Below are positions 1 to 7,009 of a stretch of 11,368 bases of DNA, in pieces (position 1 is the first letter of the stretch; every line of letters starts with the position of its first letter). Source of the stretch: an uncultured Halieaceae bacterium (GTDB lineage Bacteria > Pseudomonadota > Gammaproteobacteria > Pseudomonadales > Halieaceae); the NCBI GenBank assembly GCA_938045215.1, contig CALINF010000132.1, positions 1 through 11,368 on the forward strand, given 5' to 3'. Position numbers and translations under genes: made by a program. Under the pieces are notes generated by a model. That model was not told the origin of the DNA and did not search any database. It saw nothing but the letters and a program-made list of their open reading frames with translations.

Positions 1-132
1 TCGCGTCCTGAGACTCTCGCCAGAGCCAGTCGTATTCCCGGCGTTACGCCCGCAGCCGTTTCTCTGTTGCTAATCTACCTGAAGAAACGGGGCTCCCTGG
101 AACGCCTGGCTAAAGACCTGAAATCAGCCTGA
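1..132 (+). CDS. mnmG: MnmG (GidA) tRNA uridine-5-carboxymethylaminomethyl modification enzyme, C-terminal end (partial)
   Basis: Only the last 43 codons and the TGA stop (130-132) are present; the gene enters from the left edge in frame 1. The visible peptide contains RASRIPGVTPAAVSLLLIY, which matches the C-terminal helical domain of MnmG (E. coli has ISGVTPAAISILLVWLKK at the same place). In the family, MnmG is the FAD-binding partner of MnmE, and the complex modifies the wobble uridine of certain tRNAs; the C-terminal domain contributes to MnmE contact. Being followed four bases later by rsmG is the usual mnmG-rsmG (gidA-gidB) arrangement. The FAD-binding and catalytic parts lie outside the window, so the identification rests on this tail plus synteny. 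Confidence 0.9.
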   Translation, partial: SRPETLARASRIPGVTPAAVSLLLIYLKKRGSLERLAKDLKSA

Positions 133-136
133 TCCA

Positions 137-763
137 TTGGATAGCTATTACAACGCGCTACGTTCCGGTATCAGCCATCTACCTATTGAGGTTAGTGCGG
201 AGCAGTATGACGCACTGTTGGCCTACCTCGACCTGATGATCAAATGGAACAAAGCTTACAACCTGACTGCTGTGAGAGATCCCTTGCAAATGGTCACTCG
301 CCACCTGCTTGATAGCTTGAGCATTCTACCTTTTCTGCCGCAAGGTAGGGTTCTCGACGTGGGTACAGGTGGTGGTTTACCGGGTGTTGTCTTGGCAATC
401 ATGTGCCCAGATAGAGACATTCACCTGCTGGACAGCAACGGTAAAAAGGCCCGCTTTCTTTTTCAGGTGAAAACCGACCTTGGACTGGATACTATGGTGA
501 TTCACCACGACAGGGTAGAGCGGTTTCGCGACGATCGGGGGTTTGATGTGATTGTCTCGAGAGCATTTGCAGCACTGGAAGATATGGTAGCGGGCTGTCG
601 TCACCTGCTGGGTGAAAAGGGCAGCTTTCTTGCGATGAAAGGTCAGTTTCCACAAGATGAACTCACCGCGCTTGCCGGGCTGGTGGAGCTCAAAGCATGT
701 CACGAGCTACACGTACCCGGACTCAATGAGCAGCGCAATCTGCTGGAAATGGTTCTTACTTGA
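137..763 (+). CDS. rsmG: RsmG (GidB), 16S rRNA (guanine-N7) methyltransferase
   Basis: A 208-residue protein, very close to the 207 residues of E. coli RsmG, which methylates N7 of G527 in 16S rRNA using S-adenosylmethionine. Visible family motifs are KWNKAYNLTAVRD (36-48), RHLLDS (55-60), the SAM-binding glycine loop LDVGTGGGLPG (73-83), LLDSNGKKARFL (97-108) and VSRAFA (140-145). Loss of this enzyme in other bacteria gives low-level streptomycin resistance. The start is a TTG at 137; an in-frame stop at 119-121 rules out any longer form, and this start gives the usual family length. No strong Shine-Dalgarno is visible, so translation may be coupled to mnmG, whose stop is four bases upstream. 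A 68-bp gap with no obvious promoter separates it from parA. Confidence 0.96.
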   Translation: MDSYYNALRSGISHLPIEVSAEQYDALLAYLDLMIKWNKAYNLTAVRDPLQMVTRHLLDSLSILPFLPQGRVLDVGTGGGLPGVVLAIMCPDRDIHLLDSNGKKARFLFQVKTDLGLDTMVIHHDRVERFRDDRGFDVIVSRAFAALEDMVAGCRHLLGEKGSFLAMKGQFPQDELTALAGLVELKACHELHVPGLNEQRNLLEMVLT

Positions 764-831
764 CGACTGTGCCGCCCAAAAATGATTAGCCGGGTTGATA
801 CTGGCGCCCAATCCAAAAAAGAGATCTGTAA

Positions 832-1635
832 TTGGCCAGAATAATAGCAATCGCAAATCAGAAAGGTGGTGTTGGTAAAACCACGACCTGCGTGAACCTG
901 TCCGCCTCACTGGCCGCCATGGGGAAGCGCGTGTTGTTGGCTGATCTGGACCCTCAGGGCAACGCCACAATGGGCAGTGGTGTTGACAAGCATAGCGTTC
1001 AAAGAAGTATTTACGATGTGTTGATACATCGAGCGCCGGTTGCCAATGTGGTGCTCCCAGCAGGCGAATCGGGTTATCACGTATTGCCGGCAAATAGCGA
1101 TTTGACAGCCGCCGAGGTTGAACTGGTTGGAGTCGAACATAGGGAGCGTCGGTTACGCGCCGCTTTGATCGAGGCGTCTGGTGATTTCGACTACATCCTG
1201 ATTGATTGTCCGCCCTCTCTCAATATGCTCACATTGAATGGTCTCGTTGCTGCTGATGGTGTCATTATTGCGATGCAGTGCGAGTACTTTGCACTAGAGG
1301 GCCTCTCGGCGCTGGTTGAGACGATAGAAGGCGTGGCTGCGTCAGTGAATTCAGCGCTCGTTATAGATGGCATACTGCGCACAATGTACGACCCAAGGAA
1401 CAGTTTGACCAATGAGGTATCGTCGCAGTTGCACAATCACTTTGGCGATAAGGTCTACCGCACAGTAGTGCCCAGAAATATTCGGTTGGCAGAAGCGCCC
1501 AGTTACGGTCTACCTGCTATGCATTACGACAAGTATTCACGCGGCTCCAAGGCCTATATGGCGCTTGCCGGAGAAATCGTCCGGCGTGAGGAAAAACTGG
1601 CGCTCGATAGCAGCGCTGCAACGATAGACAGCTAG
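832..1635 (+). CDS. parA: ParA chromosome-partitioning ATPase (Soj type)
   Basis: A 267-residue ParA/MinD-superfamily P-loop ATPase without an N-terminal DNA-binding extension, i.e. the chromosomal Soj/ParA type. The deviant Walker A motif KGGVGKTT is at residues 11-18, with the signature lysine at 11 and P-loop lysine at 16. The A' motif DLDPQGN is at 38-44 and the Walker B region IDCPPSLN at 124-131. In the family, ATP-bound dimers bind DNA non-specifically and are triggered to hydrolyse ATP by ParB, which moves the parS-ParB complexes and thus the origin region. The start is a TTG at 832, directly after an in-frame TAA at 829-831, so no longer form exists, and the next in-frame ATG (residue 30) would remove the P-loop. 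A weak GAGA at 821-824 is the only candidate ribosome-binding site. parB follows after 10 bp. Confidence 0.97.
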   Translation: MARIIAIANQKGGVGKTTTCVNLSASLAAMGKRVLLADLDPQGNATMGSGVDKHSVQRSIYDVLIHRAPVANVVLPAGESGYHVLPANSDLTAAEVELVGVEHRERRLRAALIEASGDFDYILIDCPPSLNMLTLNGLVAADGVIIAMQCEYFALEGLSALVETIEGVAASVNSALVIDGILRTMYDPRNSLTNEVSSQLHNHFGDKVYRTVVPRNIRLAEAPSYGLPAMHYDKYSRGSKAYMALAGEIVRREEKLALDSSAATIDS

Positions 1636-1645
1636 GGGACGATCG

Positions 1646-2536
1646 ATGTCTGCGAAAAAACGCGGCCTGGGGCGGGGACTTGATGCCCTTTTAGGCGCAT
1701 CATCAACAGCGGGAGCCGGCGAGCAAGGTGAAGATCAGGCCAGCACAGACGATGTGGGTGCTCATAATTTGCGTGAGCTGCCGGTCGATCTTATCCAACG
1801 TGGCAAGTATCAGCCAAGGCGTGATATAGAACCTGAATCCTTGCAGGAGTTGGCCGATAGCATCACTGCCCAGGGAGTGATGCAACCCATCGTTGTCAGG
1901 CCTATCTCAGACCGTAAATTCGAGATTATTGCGGGCGAGCGTCGCTGGCGAGCGACACAATTGGCCGGCCTGGATGTGATTCCCGCAGTTATTCGCGATG
2001 TCTCAGATGAAGCGGCTATTGCCATGGCGCTCATTGAGAATATCCAGCGCGAGGACCTTAATCCAATTGAGGAAGCGGCGTCTTTGCTGCGCCTGCAGCA
2101 GGAATTTGAGCTGACACAGCAGGAAGTGGCCACCGCAGTTGGAAAGTCCCGCTCGACTGTTGCCAACCTGATGCGCCTGATGACATTGCAAGATGATGTG
2201 CGGACGCTGCTTGAGCGCGGTGATCTGGAAATGGGACACGCACGTGCCCTGCTGGGACTGGAGGGAATGGAGCAATCACATACAGCCAGAACTGTTGCCT
2301 CTAAAGGTATGTCAGTGCGCGAGACCGAGGTGTTGGTAAGAAAAATTCAGAACCGCGAGACACAGCCTAAAAGCACGAAAACACAGGACCCCAATATCCG
2401 ACAGCTGCAGGATCAGCTTATGGCAAAGCTAGGTGCCAAAGTCTCGATTCAGCACACAGCTAAAGGCAAGGGTAAGTTGGTGCTTACATACAACTCTTTG
2501 GATGAGTTGGATGGAATTTTAGGACACATTCGTTAG
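1646..2536 (+). CDS. parB: ParB chromosome-partitioning protein (Spo0J type), parS-binding CTPase
   Basis: A 296-residue ParB. The N-terminus has the KKRGLGRGLDALLG tail (4-17) that in this family contacts ParA. The CTPase/ParB-N domain follows, with YQPR (55-58), GERRWRA (97-103) and ENIQREDLNPIEEA (131-144). A helix-turn-helix that reads parS lies at about 156-178 (LTQQEVATAVGKSRSTVANL), and a C-terminal dimerisation domain ends the protein. In the family, ParB loads at parS, binds CTP, slides as a clamp and stimulates ParA. The ATG at 1646 has an AGGGG (1634-1638) seven bases upstream that overlaps the parA stop codon, so parA and parB are probably translationally coupled. I found no parS site within the window. 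No terminator hairpin is visible directly after the gene. Confidence 0.97.
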   Translation: MSAKKRGLGRGLDALLGASSTAGAGEQGEDQASTDDVGAHNLRELPVDLIQRGKYQPRRDIEPESLQELADSITAQGVMQPIVVRPISDRKFEIIAGERRWRATQLAGLDVIPAVIRDVSDEAAIAMALIENIQREDLNPIEEAASLLRLQQEFELTQQEVATAVGKSRSTVANLMRLMTLQDDVRTLLERGDLEMGHARALLGLEGMEQSHTARTVASKGMSVRETEVLVRKIQNRETQPKSTKTQDPNIRQLQDQLMAKLGAKVSIQHTAKGKGKLVLTYNSLDELDGILGHIR

Positions 2537-2789
2537 TCTCCAGTAGTTCGTCTTGGGCACTGCATGTTGTGGTCTGTAGTTACGAAGAATCTATATCTGG
2601 TACCTCACCCTATGTGCACGCTATCTCGTTGCAACCTGCAGCGATCGTGCTGAAGTTAGCTGAGAAAAGTGAGCCAACCTACATCTAAAAGTTGGTTGAA
2701 TAGCGTGTTCAATACACCTATAATGCCGCCGCCTGAAACGAGGACGAAGTCCGTGTGCCATTTGGCGAGGGGAACGAGGCGATGCATCC
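2537..2789 (+). promoter_or_regulatory. parB-atpI intergenic region, leader and control region of the atp operon
   Basis: This 253-bp stretch has no convincing gene. Open frames that cross it lack ribosome-binding sites and family motifs. It holds the predicted atp promoter at 2696-2724. Just upstream is an inverted repeat CCAAC (2674-2678) / GTTGG (2691-2695), and within the promoter a smaller one, TTGAA (2696-2700) / TTCAA (2708-2712). The transcribed leader from about 2731 to 2789 contains purine-rich AGGGGAACGAGG before the atpI start. I see no intrinsic terminator after parB, so some read-through from parAB into atp is possible. Confidence 0.6.
2696..2724 (+). promoter_or_regulatory. Predicted sigma70 promoter of the atp operon
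   Basis: The -35 element TTGAAT (2696-2701) and a perfect -10 element TATAAT (2719-2724) are separated by exactly 17 bp, the ideal spacing. Transcription would start near 2731, about 60 bases before atpI. It lies in the only sizeable gap upstream of the nine atp genes, where an operon promoter is expected. This is read directly from the sequence; activity is inferred. Confidence 0.75.
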
Positions 2790-3167
2790 ATGACAGGTGC
2801 CAAGATCGCGCGACCTCCGGTTCACAGAATCACCCTGTTTCAGTGCATAGGGCTTACATTTCTGACGCTGGTTACAGCGTTTCTGTTTACGGATGTAATA
2901 ACCTACTCACTGATTTGTGGGGGCCTGATAGCAATCGTTCCGCAGGCGTTTTTCGCCCTTAGAACATTTCGTTATCGCGGTGCTCAATCCGCGCATGCGA
3001 TGGCTCGCGCCGGTTATAGCGCAGAGGTCGGAAAGTTTTTCCTCAGCTGTGTGGGATTTGCGATGGTGTTTGCACTTTTGCGCCCAATTGATGGAGCAGC
3101 TGTTTTCGCCGGCTACGTGGCGATGTTGATGTTACATATTTTCGGGAGTTGGTGGTTACTCAGGTAA
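2790..3167 (+). CDS. atpI: AtpI, ATP synthase subunit I (c-ring assembly/accessory membrane protein)
   Basis: A 125-residue hydrophobic protein with four predicted membrane segments at about residues 15-34, 37-57, 83-99 and 103-122. A basic stretch around 58-64 (RTFRYRG) and the pattern YSAEVGKFFLSCVGFAMVFALL match the AtpI/AtpZ-like family found at the head of many proteobacterial atp operons. In the family, AtpI is not part of the final enzyme but helps assembly of the c-ring. The sequence is poorly conserved overall, so position directly before atpB is important support. The ATG at 2790 is preceded by CGAGG (2775-2779) at a rather long spacing of 10, suggesting weak translation, as is usual for this gene. 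atpB begins 33 bases after its stop. Confidence 0.88.
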   Translation: MTGAKIARPPVHRITLFQCIGLTFLTLVTAFLFTDVITYSLICGGLIAIVPQAFFALRTFRYRGAQSAHAMARAGYSAEVGKFFLSCVGFAMVFALLRPIDGAAVFAGYVAMLMLHIFGSWWLLR

Positions 3168-3200
3168 CACACCAGAACCTTTTAACTAGAGAAGAGATTG

Positions 3201-4079
3201 ATGGCAGGCGATACCCAGACAGTTTCTGAATACATTGTCCACCACCTGACGAATCTGACCTATGGTAAGTTGCCAGAAGGGTTCGAGCGTTATGATGGCA
3301 GCGTTATAGGCGCGGGTGGCCAGTGGGTAATGGCGCACGGCGGAGACGAGGCCTCAGCGATGGGCTTCAACGCCATCCACGTGGACTCGATGATCTGGTC
3401 GGTTGGACTTGGCGTTATTTTTTGCTGGTTGTTCCGAGGAGTTGCCAAGAAAGCCGAAGCCGGAGTTCCAAGTGGAGTCGTCAATTTTTGCGAAATGATC
3501 GTTGATTTTGTAGACCGCACTGTCAAGGACACCTTCCATGGCAACAACAAGCTGGTTGCCCCCCTGGCATTGACCATATTCGTCTGGGTATTCCTGATGA
3601 ATCTTATGGACCTGGTACCAGTTGACCTGATTCCCCATACCTTGATGTTGCTGGGGGTTGAGTACCACAAGATAGTGCCCTCTACTGACCCTAACATTAC
3701 GATGGGAATGGCGTTGGGTGTATTCATCCTGATGCTGTTTTACTCAATCAAGGTGAAAGGGTTTGGCTTTGTGAAAGAGCTGACGCTTAACCCCTTTAAC
3801 CATCCGCTGTTTATTCCGATCAACCTGTTCATGGAAGTAGTAGGCCTGTTGGCCAAGCCCTTTTCGCTCGGGCTGCGGTTGTTTGGCAACATGTACGCGG
3901 GAGAAATGATTTTCATTCTGATCGCTGCATTATTCAGCGCAGGTGTTGCATGGATGCTGCCGGCAGCATTGATGCAGGTAGGTTGGGCGATATTCCATGT
4001 TCTGGTCATTACTTTGCAAGCATTCATCTTCATGGTGCTGACGATCGTGTATCTCAGCATGGCGCATGAAGATCACTAA
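3201..4079 (+). CDS. atpB: F1Fo ATP synthase subunit a (Fo proton channel)
   Basis: A 292-residue multi-spanning membrane protein that forms the proton half-channels against the c-ring. The decisive motif AKPFSLGLRLFGNMYAGE lies at about 218-235. It contains the essential arginine (R226, equivalent to E. coli Arg210) and E235 (equivalent to Glu219). The C-terminal helix has WAIFHVLVITLQAFIFMVLTIVY, with H266 at the place of E. coli His245. Residues 1-60 are longer than in E. coli (271 aa) but typical of Pseudomonas-type a subunits. A TTG at 3198 lies directly before the ATG at 3201. I chose the ATG because the purine-rich GAAGAG just upstream (3191-3196) serves it and ATG is the stronger codon. 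It is the second gene of the operon, 37 bases before atpE. Confidence 0.97.
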   Translation: MAGDTQTVSEYIVHHLTNLTYGKLPEGFERYDGSVIGAGGQWVMAHGGDEASAMGFNAIHVDSMIWSVGLGVIFCWLFRGVAKKAEAGVPSGVVNFCEMIVDFVDRTVKDTFHGNNKLVAPLALTIFVWVFLMNLMDLVPVDLIPHTLMLLGVEYHKIVPSTDPNITMGMALGVFILMLFYSIKVKGFGFVKELTLNPFNHPLFIPINLFMEVVGLLAKPFSLGLRLFGNMYAGEMIFILIAALFSAGVAWMLPAALMQVGWAIFHVLVITLQAFIFMVLTIVYLSMAHEDH

Positions 4080-4105
4080 TTAACTTTAACCTTAGTTTTT
4101 ACCCT

Positions 4106-4110
4106 AGGAG
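4106..4110 (+). promoter_or_regulatory. Shine-Dalgarno sequence of atpE
   Basis: AGGAG lies three bases before ATG 4114 and six bases before ATG 4117. Six is the better spacing, which favours the second ATG. The strong site fits the need for many c subunits per complex (family knowledge). Confidence 0.7.
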
Positions 4111-4116
4111 AAAATG

Positions 4117-4344
4117 ATGGAATTAATTTACGTTGCTGCCGCAATTATGATGGGCCTTGGCGGCCTGGGTGCTGCGATTGGTGTAGGCCTGCTGGGCGGA
4201 AAGCTCATCGAAGGTTCTGCTCGTCAGCCTGAGCTGGCACCCAAGCTGCAGACTACTTTCTTCCTCGGCGCAGGCCTGGTAGATGCGATCCCCATTATTG
4301 GTGTTGGTATCGCTATGTACCTGATCTTCGTTGTTGCTGCCTAA
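4117..4344 (+). CDS. atpE: F1Fo ATP synthase subunit c (proteolipid of the c-ring)
   Basis: A 75-residue hairpin of two membrane helices that forms the rotating ring. Helix 1 has the glycine-rich GGLGAAIGVGLLGG (15-28). The polar loop ARQPE (35-39) contacts gamma and epsilon. Helix 2 carries the ion-binding carboxylate D56 in GLVDAIPII, equivalent to E. coli Asp61. The Asp and absence of the Gln/Ser/Glu signature of sodium-dependent rings point to proton coupling. Two ATGs occur in tandem (4114 and 4117); I chose 4117 because the AGGAG at 4106-4110 is then six bases away, but starting at 4114 would only add one Met. A 66-base spacer with possible hairpins follows before atpF. Confidence 0.96.
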   Translation: MELIYVAAAIMMGLGGLGAAIGVGLLGGKLIEGSARQPELAPKLQTTFFLGAGLVDAIPIIGVGIAMYLIFVVAA

Positions 4345-4410
4345 CAGCGACCCCGGCAAGTGTGGGATTGCCTGTTTGGGTAGTCCCCGGAACTTTGTAA
4401 GGAGCAAGGC

Positions 4411-4881
4411 GTGAATATTAACCTTACGCTTATAGGACAGATGATCGCGTTTGTCTGCTTTGTTGTTTTCTGCATGAAGTATGTGTGGCCTCCTATTCTG
4501 GCCGCCATGGCAGAACGCGAGAAGAAGATAGCAGACGGATTAGCAGCTGCCGATCGAGCCAGCCATGATCTTGAGCTGGCCCAGGAGAAGGCTGTTGAAC
4601 GCATGAAGGAAGCCAAAGTTGAGGCTTCCGGCATTGTGGATTCTGCCAACAAGCGCGCAAACCAGATTATCGACGAGGCGAAAGAAGCCGCACATGTAGA
4701 GGCTGATCGTGTGAAAGCTTCTGCCCAGGCTGAAATTGAGCAGGAAACCAATCGCGCGCGTGAAGAATTGCGTACGCAGGTTGCCGCCTTGTCTCTTGCC
4801 GGTGCCGAGAAGGTGCTGGGTGCCAGTATCGACCATGCTGCCCACGCGCAGTTGGTAGATAAGCTGGCTGAAGAACTCTAG
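4411..4881 (+). CDS. atpF: F1Fo ATP synthase subunit b (peripheral stalk)
   Basis: A 156-residue protein, exactly the length of E. coli b. It has one N-terminal membrane helix (about 7-26) and the hinge motif KYVWPPILAAMAEREKKIADGL (about 23-44). After that comes a long charged alanine-rich helix that forms the dimeric coiled-coil stalk, and the delta-binding end AGAEKVLGASID...LVDKLAEEL. It links subunit a to the top of F1 through delta and acts as the stator. The start is GTG at 4411, supported by AAGGAG (4399-4404) six bases upstream and by the usual family length. atpH follows 13 bases after the stop. Confidence 0.97.
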   Translation: MNINLTLIGQMIAFVCFVVFCMKYVWPPILAAMAEREKKIADGLAAADRASHDLELAQEKAVERMKEAKVEASGIVDSANKRANQIIDEAKEAAHVEADRVKASAQAEIEQETNRAREELRTQVAALSLAGAEKVLGASIDHAAHAQLVDKLAEEL

Positions 4882-4894
4882 CCAAGAGGATGTT

Positions 4895-5431
4895 ATGGCT
4901 GAACTAAGTACACTCGCTCGACCGTACGCCAGAGCAGCGTTTGAATATGCTCGCGGCGGCGACGCCCTGGAGGCGTGGTCGGAGCAACTGGCAACCGCAG
5001 CAGCGGTCACACAGGACGACACAATGCAGTCCGTGTTCTCTAACCCTTCACTCACCGCTGCGCAGCAGGCGCAGATGTTTGGTGAGGTCTGTGGAGAGGC
5101 ACTGTCTGAGAAGGTGCAGAATTACATCGCTATTCTCGCGTCCCATAAGCGTCTGCCGCTCTTGCCAGAGATCTACGTCCTGTTTGCGCGTTACAAAGCG
5201 AATCAGGAGAAGTCTGTAGACGTGGAGGTTGTTTCTGCGTTCGACCTGGACGATGCCACTAGCGACAGGCTCGCTAGCGTATTGGGTAAAAAGTTAGAGC
5301 GCGACGTCAAGGTGAGCACCAGTACAGACAAAGATCTATTGGGTGGCATTTTAATCAGGGCCGGCGATCTTGTGATCGATGGCTCGGTGCGCGGTAGGCT
5401 GAACAAGCTGGCCGAAGCAATGAATTCGTAG
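4895..5431 (+). CDS. atpH: F1Fo ATP synthase subunit delta (stator cap)
   Basis: A 178-residue delta/OSCP family protein (E. coli 177). The N-terminal helical domain opens with LARPYARAAFEYA (7-19), the signature that packs against the alpha subunit N-termini. The C-terminal part has LLGGILIRAGDLVIDGSVRGRLNKLAEAM, the family signature that contacts subunit b. It connects the peripheral stalk to the top of F1. The ATG at 4895 has AAGAGGA (4884-4890) four bases upstream, which partly fills the short gap after atpF. atpA starts 16 bases downstream of its stop. Confidence 0.97.
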   Translation: MAELSTLARPYARAAFEYARGGDALEAWSEQLATAAAVTQDDTMQSVFSNPSLTAAQQAQMFGEVCGEALSEKVQNYIAILASHKRLPLLPEIYVLFARYKANQEKSVDVEVVSAFDLDDATSDRLASVLGKKLERDVKVSTSTDKDLLGGILIRAGDLVIDGSVRGRLNKLAEAMNS

Positions 5432-5447
5432 GATTGAGGAACAGAGC

Positions 5448-6992
5448 ATGCAGCAGCTGAATCCATCAGAGATTAGTGAGATTATCAAACAACGCATCGA
5501 CCAGCTCGATGTGTCGTCTGAAGCTCGCAACGAGGGCACCGTAGTTGCGGTGACCGACGGCATTATCCGTATTCACGGTCTCACCGACGTTATGTACGGT
5601 GAAATGATCGAGTTTGACGGCGGCATTTACGGTATGGCGCTTAACCTTGAACGAGACTCAGTCGGTGCAGTAGTGCTGGGCGAGTACAAGGGTCTGGCTG
5701 AAGGCCAGTCCTGTCGTTGCACAGGTCGTATTCTTGAAGTACCTGTTGGTCCCGAGCTTCAGGGCCGCGTTGTCGACGCCCTGGGCGCACCAATTGATGG
5801 CAAAGGGCCTGTTAATGCAGCATTGACCGATGCGCTGGAAAAAGTGGCACCGGGTGTTATTGAGCGACAGTCAGTTGACCAGCCAGTACAGATCGGTTTG
5901 AAAGCGATCGACGCGATGGTGCCTATCGGAAGGGGCCAGCGTGAGCTGATTATTGGCGATCGCCAGATTGGTAAAACAGCGATTGCTGTTGATGCGATTA
6001 TTAACCAGAAAAACACCGGTATTAAGTGCGTCTATGTAGCTGTTGGCCAGAAAGCCTCGTCTGTCGCGGCTGTGGTGCGAAAGCTGGAAGAGCATGGCGC
6101 GATGGATCACACCATTGTTGTTGCCGCCACCGCATCGGATCCTGCGGCTATGCAGTATTTGGCGCCATTTGCGGGATGCACAATGGGTGAGTACTACCGC
6201 GATCGCGGTGAAGATGCTCTGATCATTTATGACGATCTGACCAAGCAGGCATGGGCCTATCGCCAGATTTCATTGCTGCTTCGTCGTCCTCCAGGTCGAG
6301 AGGCGTACCCTGGCGATGTGTTCTATTTGCACTCTCGCTTGCTTGAGCGGGCCGCACGTGTGAACTCTGACTACGTAGAGAAATTTACTAACGGCGAAGT
6401 TAAAGGTAAGACCGGTTCTCTCACAGCATTGCCTGTGATTGAAACACAGGCGGGTGACGTCTCCGCGTTCGTACCGACTAACGTGATTTCGATCACCGAC
6501 GGGCAGATCTTCCTGGAGGCCGATATGTTTAACGCCGGCGTCCGTCCAGCAATGAACGCGGGTATCTCCGTTTCTCGTGTTGGTGGTGCTGCTCAGACCA
6601 AGATTATCAAGAAGCTGTCTGGCGGTATTCGTACAGCGCTGGCCCAGTATCGTGAGCTGGCGGCATTCTCCCAGTTCGCCTCCGATCTGGATGATGCGAC
6701 AAAGGCGCAGCTCGATCACGGTGAGCGCGTTACTGAATTGATGAAGCAGAAGCAGTACTCTCCGCTGAGTGTTGCTGAAATGGGTGTTGTGCTCTACGCA
6801 GCAAATGAAGGCCTGTTGCAGGAAGTTGAAGTCAGCAAGATCGGTGATTTCGAGGCGTCTTTGCTGTCGTACATGCACGCAGAACACGCGGAATTGATGA
6901 CAGCTATTGTTGAGAGCGGTGATTATAACGACGAGATCGAAGCGTCCTTCAAGGCAGCTCTCGAGACGTTCAAAGCGACGCAGAGCTGGTAA
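5448..6992 (+). CDS. atpA: F1Fo ATP synthase subunit alpha
   Basis: A 514-residue alpha subunit (E. coli 513), the non-catalytic nucleotide-binding partner of beta. Walker A is GDRQIGKT (170-177, K176), the Walker B region is LIIYDDLTKQA (258-268), and the arginine finger is R377 in GISVSRVGGAAQ (E. coli Arg376). The N-terminal segment (1-25) that docks to delta is present and the C-terminus ends FKATQSW as in the family. The ATG at 5448 has GAGGA (5436-5440) seven bases upstream. All catalytic-site contributions appear intact, with no frameshift. atpG follows after 17 bases. Confidence 0.98.
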   Translation: MQQLNPSEISEIIKQRIDQLDVSSEARNEGTVVAVTDGIIRIHGLTDVMYGEMIEFDGGIYGMALNLERDSVGAVVLGEYKGLAEGQSCRCTGRILEVPVGPELQGRVVDALGAPIDGKGPVNAALTDALEKVAPGVIERQSVDQPVQIGLKAIDAMVPIGRGQRELIIGDRQIGKTAIAVDAIINQKNTGIKCVYVAVGQKASSVAAVVRKLEEHGAMDHTIVVAATASDPAAMQYLAPFAGCTMGEYYRDRGEDALIIYDDLTKQAWAYRQISLLLRRPPGREAYPGDVFYLHSRLLERAARVNSDYVEKFTNGEVKGKTGSLTALPVIETQAGDVSAFVPTNVISITDGQIFLEADMFNAGVRPAMNAGISVSRVGGAAQTKIIKKLSGGIRTALAQYRELAAFSQFASDLDDATKAQLDHGERVTELMKQKQYSPLSVAEMGVVLYAANEGLLQEVEVSKIGDFEASLLSYMHAEHAELMTAIVESGDYNDEIEASFKAALETFKATQSW

Positions 6993-7009
6993 GTCAGAGG
7001 ATCTAGAAA

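Noticed and set aside
983..1013. TTGACA followed by TATTTA inside parA
   Set aside because: The 19-bp spacing is long, the -10 is weak, and the bases are explained by conserved ParA coding sequence.
1792..1800. TTATCCAAC resembling a DnaA box
   Set aside because: Only seven of nine bases match TTATNCACA, it is alone, and it lies in parB coding sequence.
2669..2962. 97-residue open frame overlapping the atp promoter and atpI
   Set aside because: It starts upstream of the predicted transcription start, runs through atpI in another frame, and has no recognisable motif or ribosome-binding site.
3377..3384. CCACGTGG palindrome resembling the core of parS
   Set aside because: It lies in atpB and the flanks CCAT and ACTC do not fit TGTTNCACGTGNAACA. 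Other CACGTG cores at 2241 and 6355 fail in the same way.
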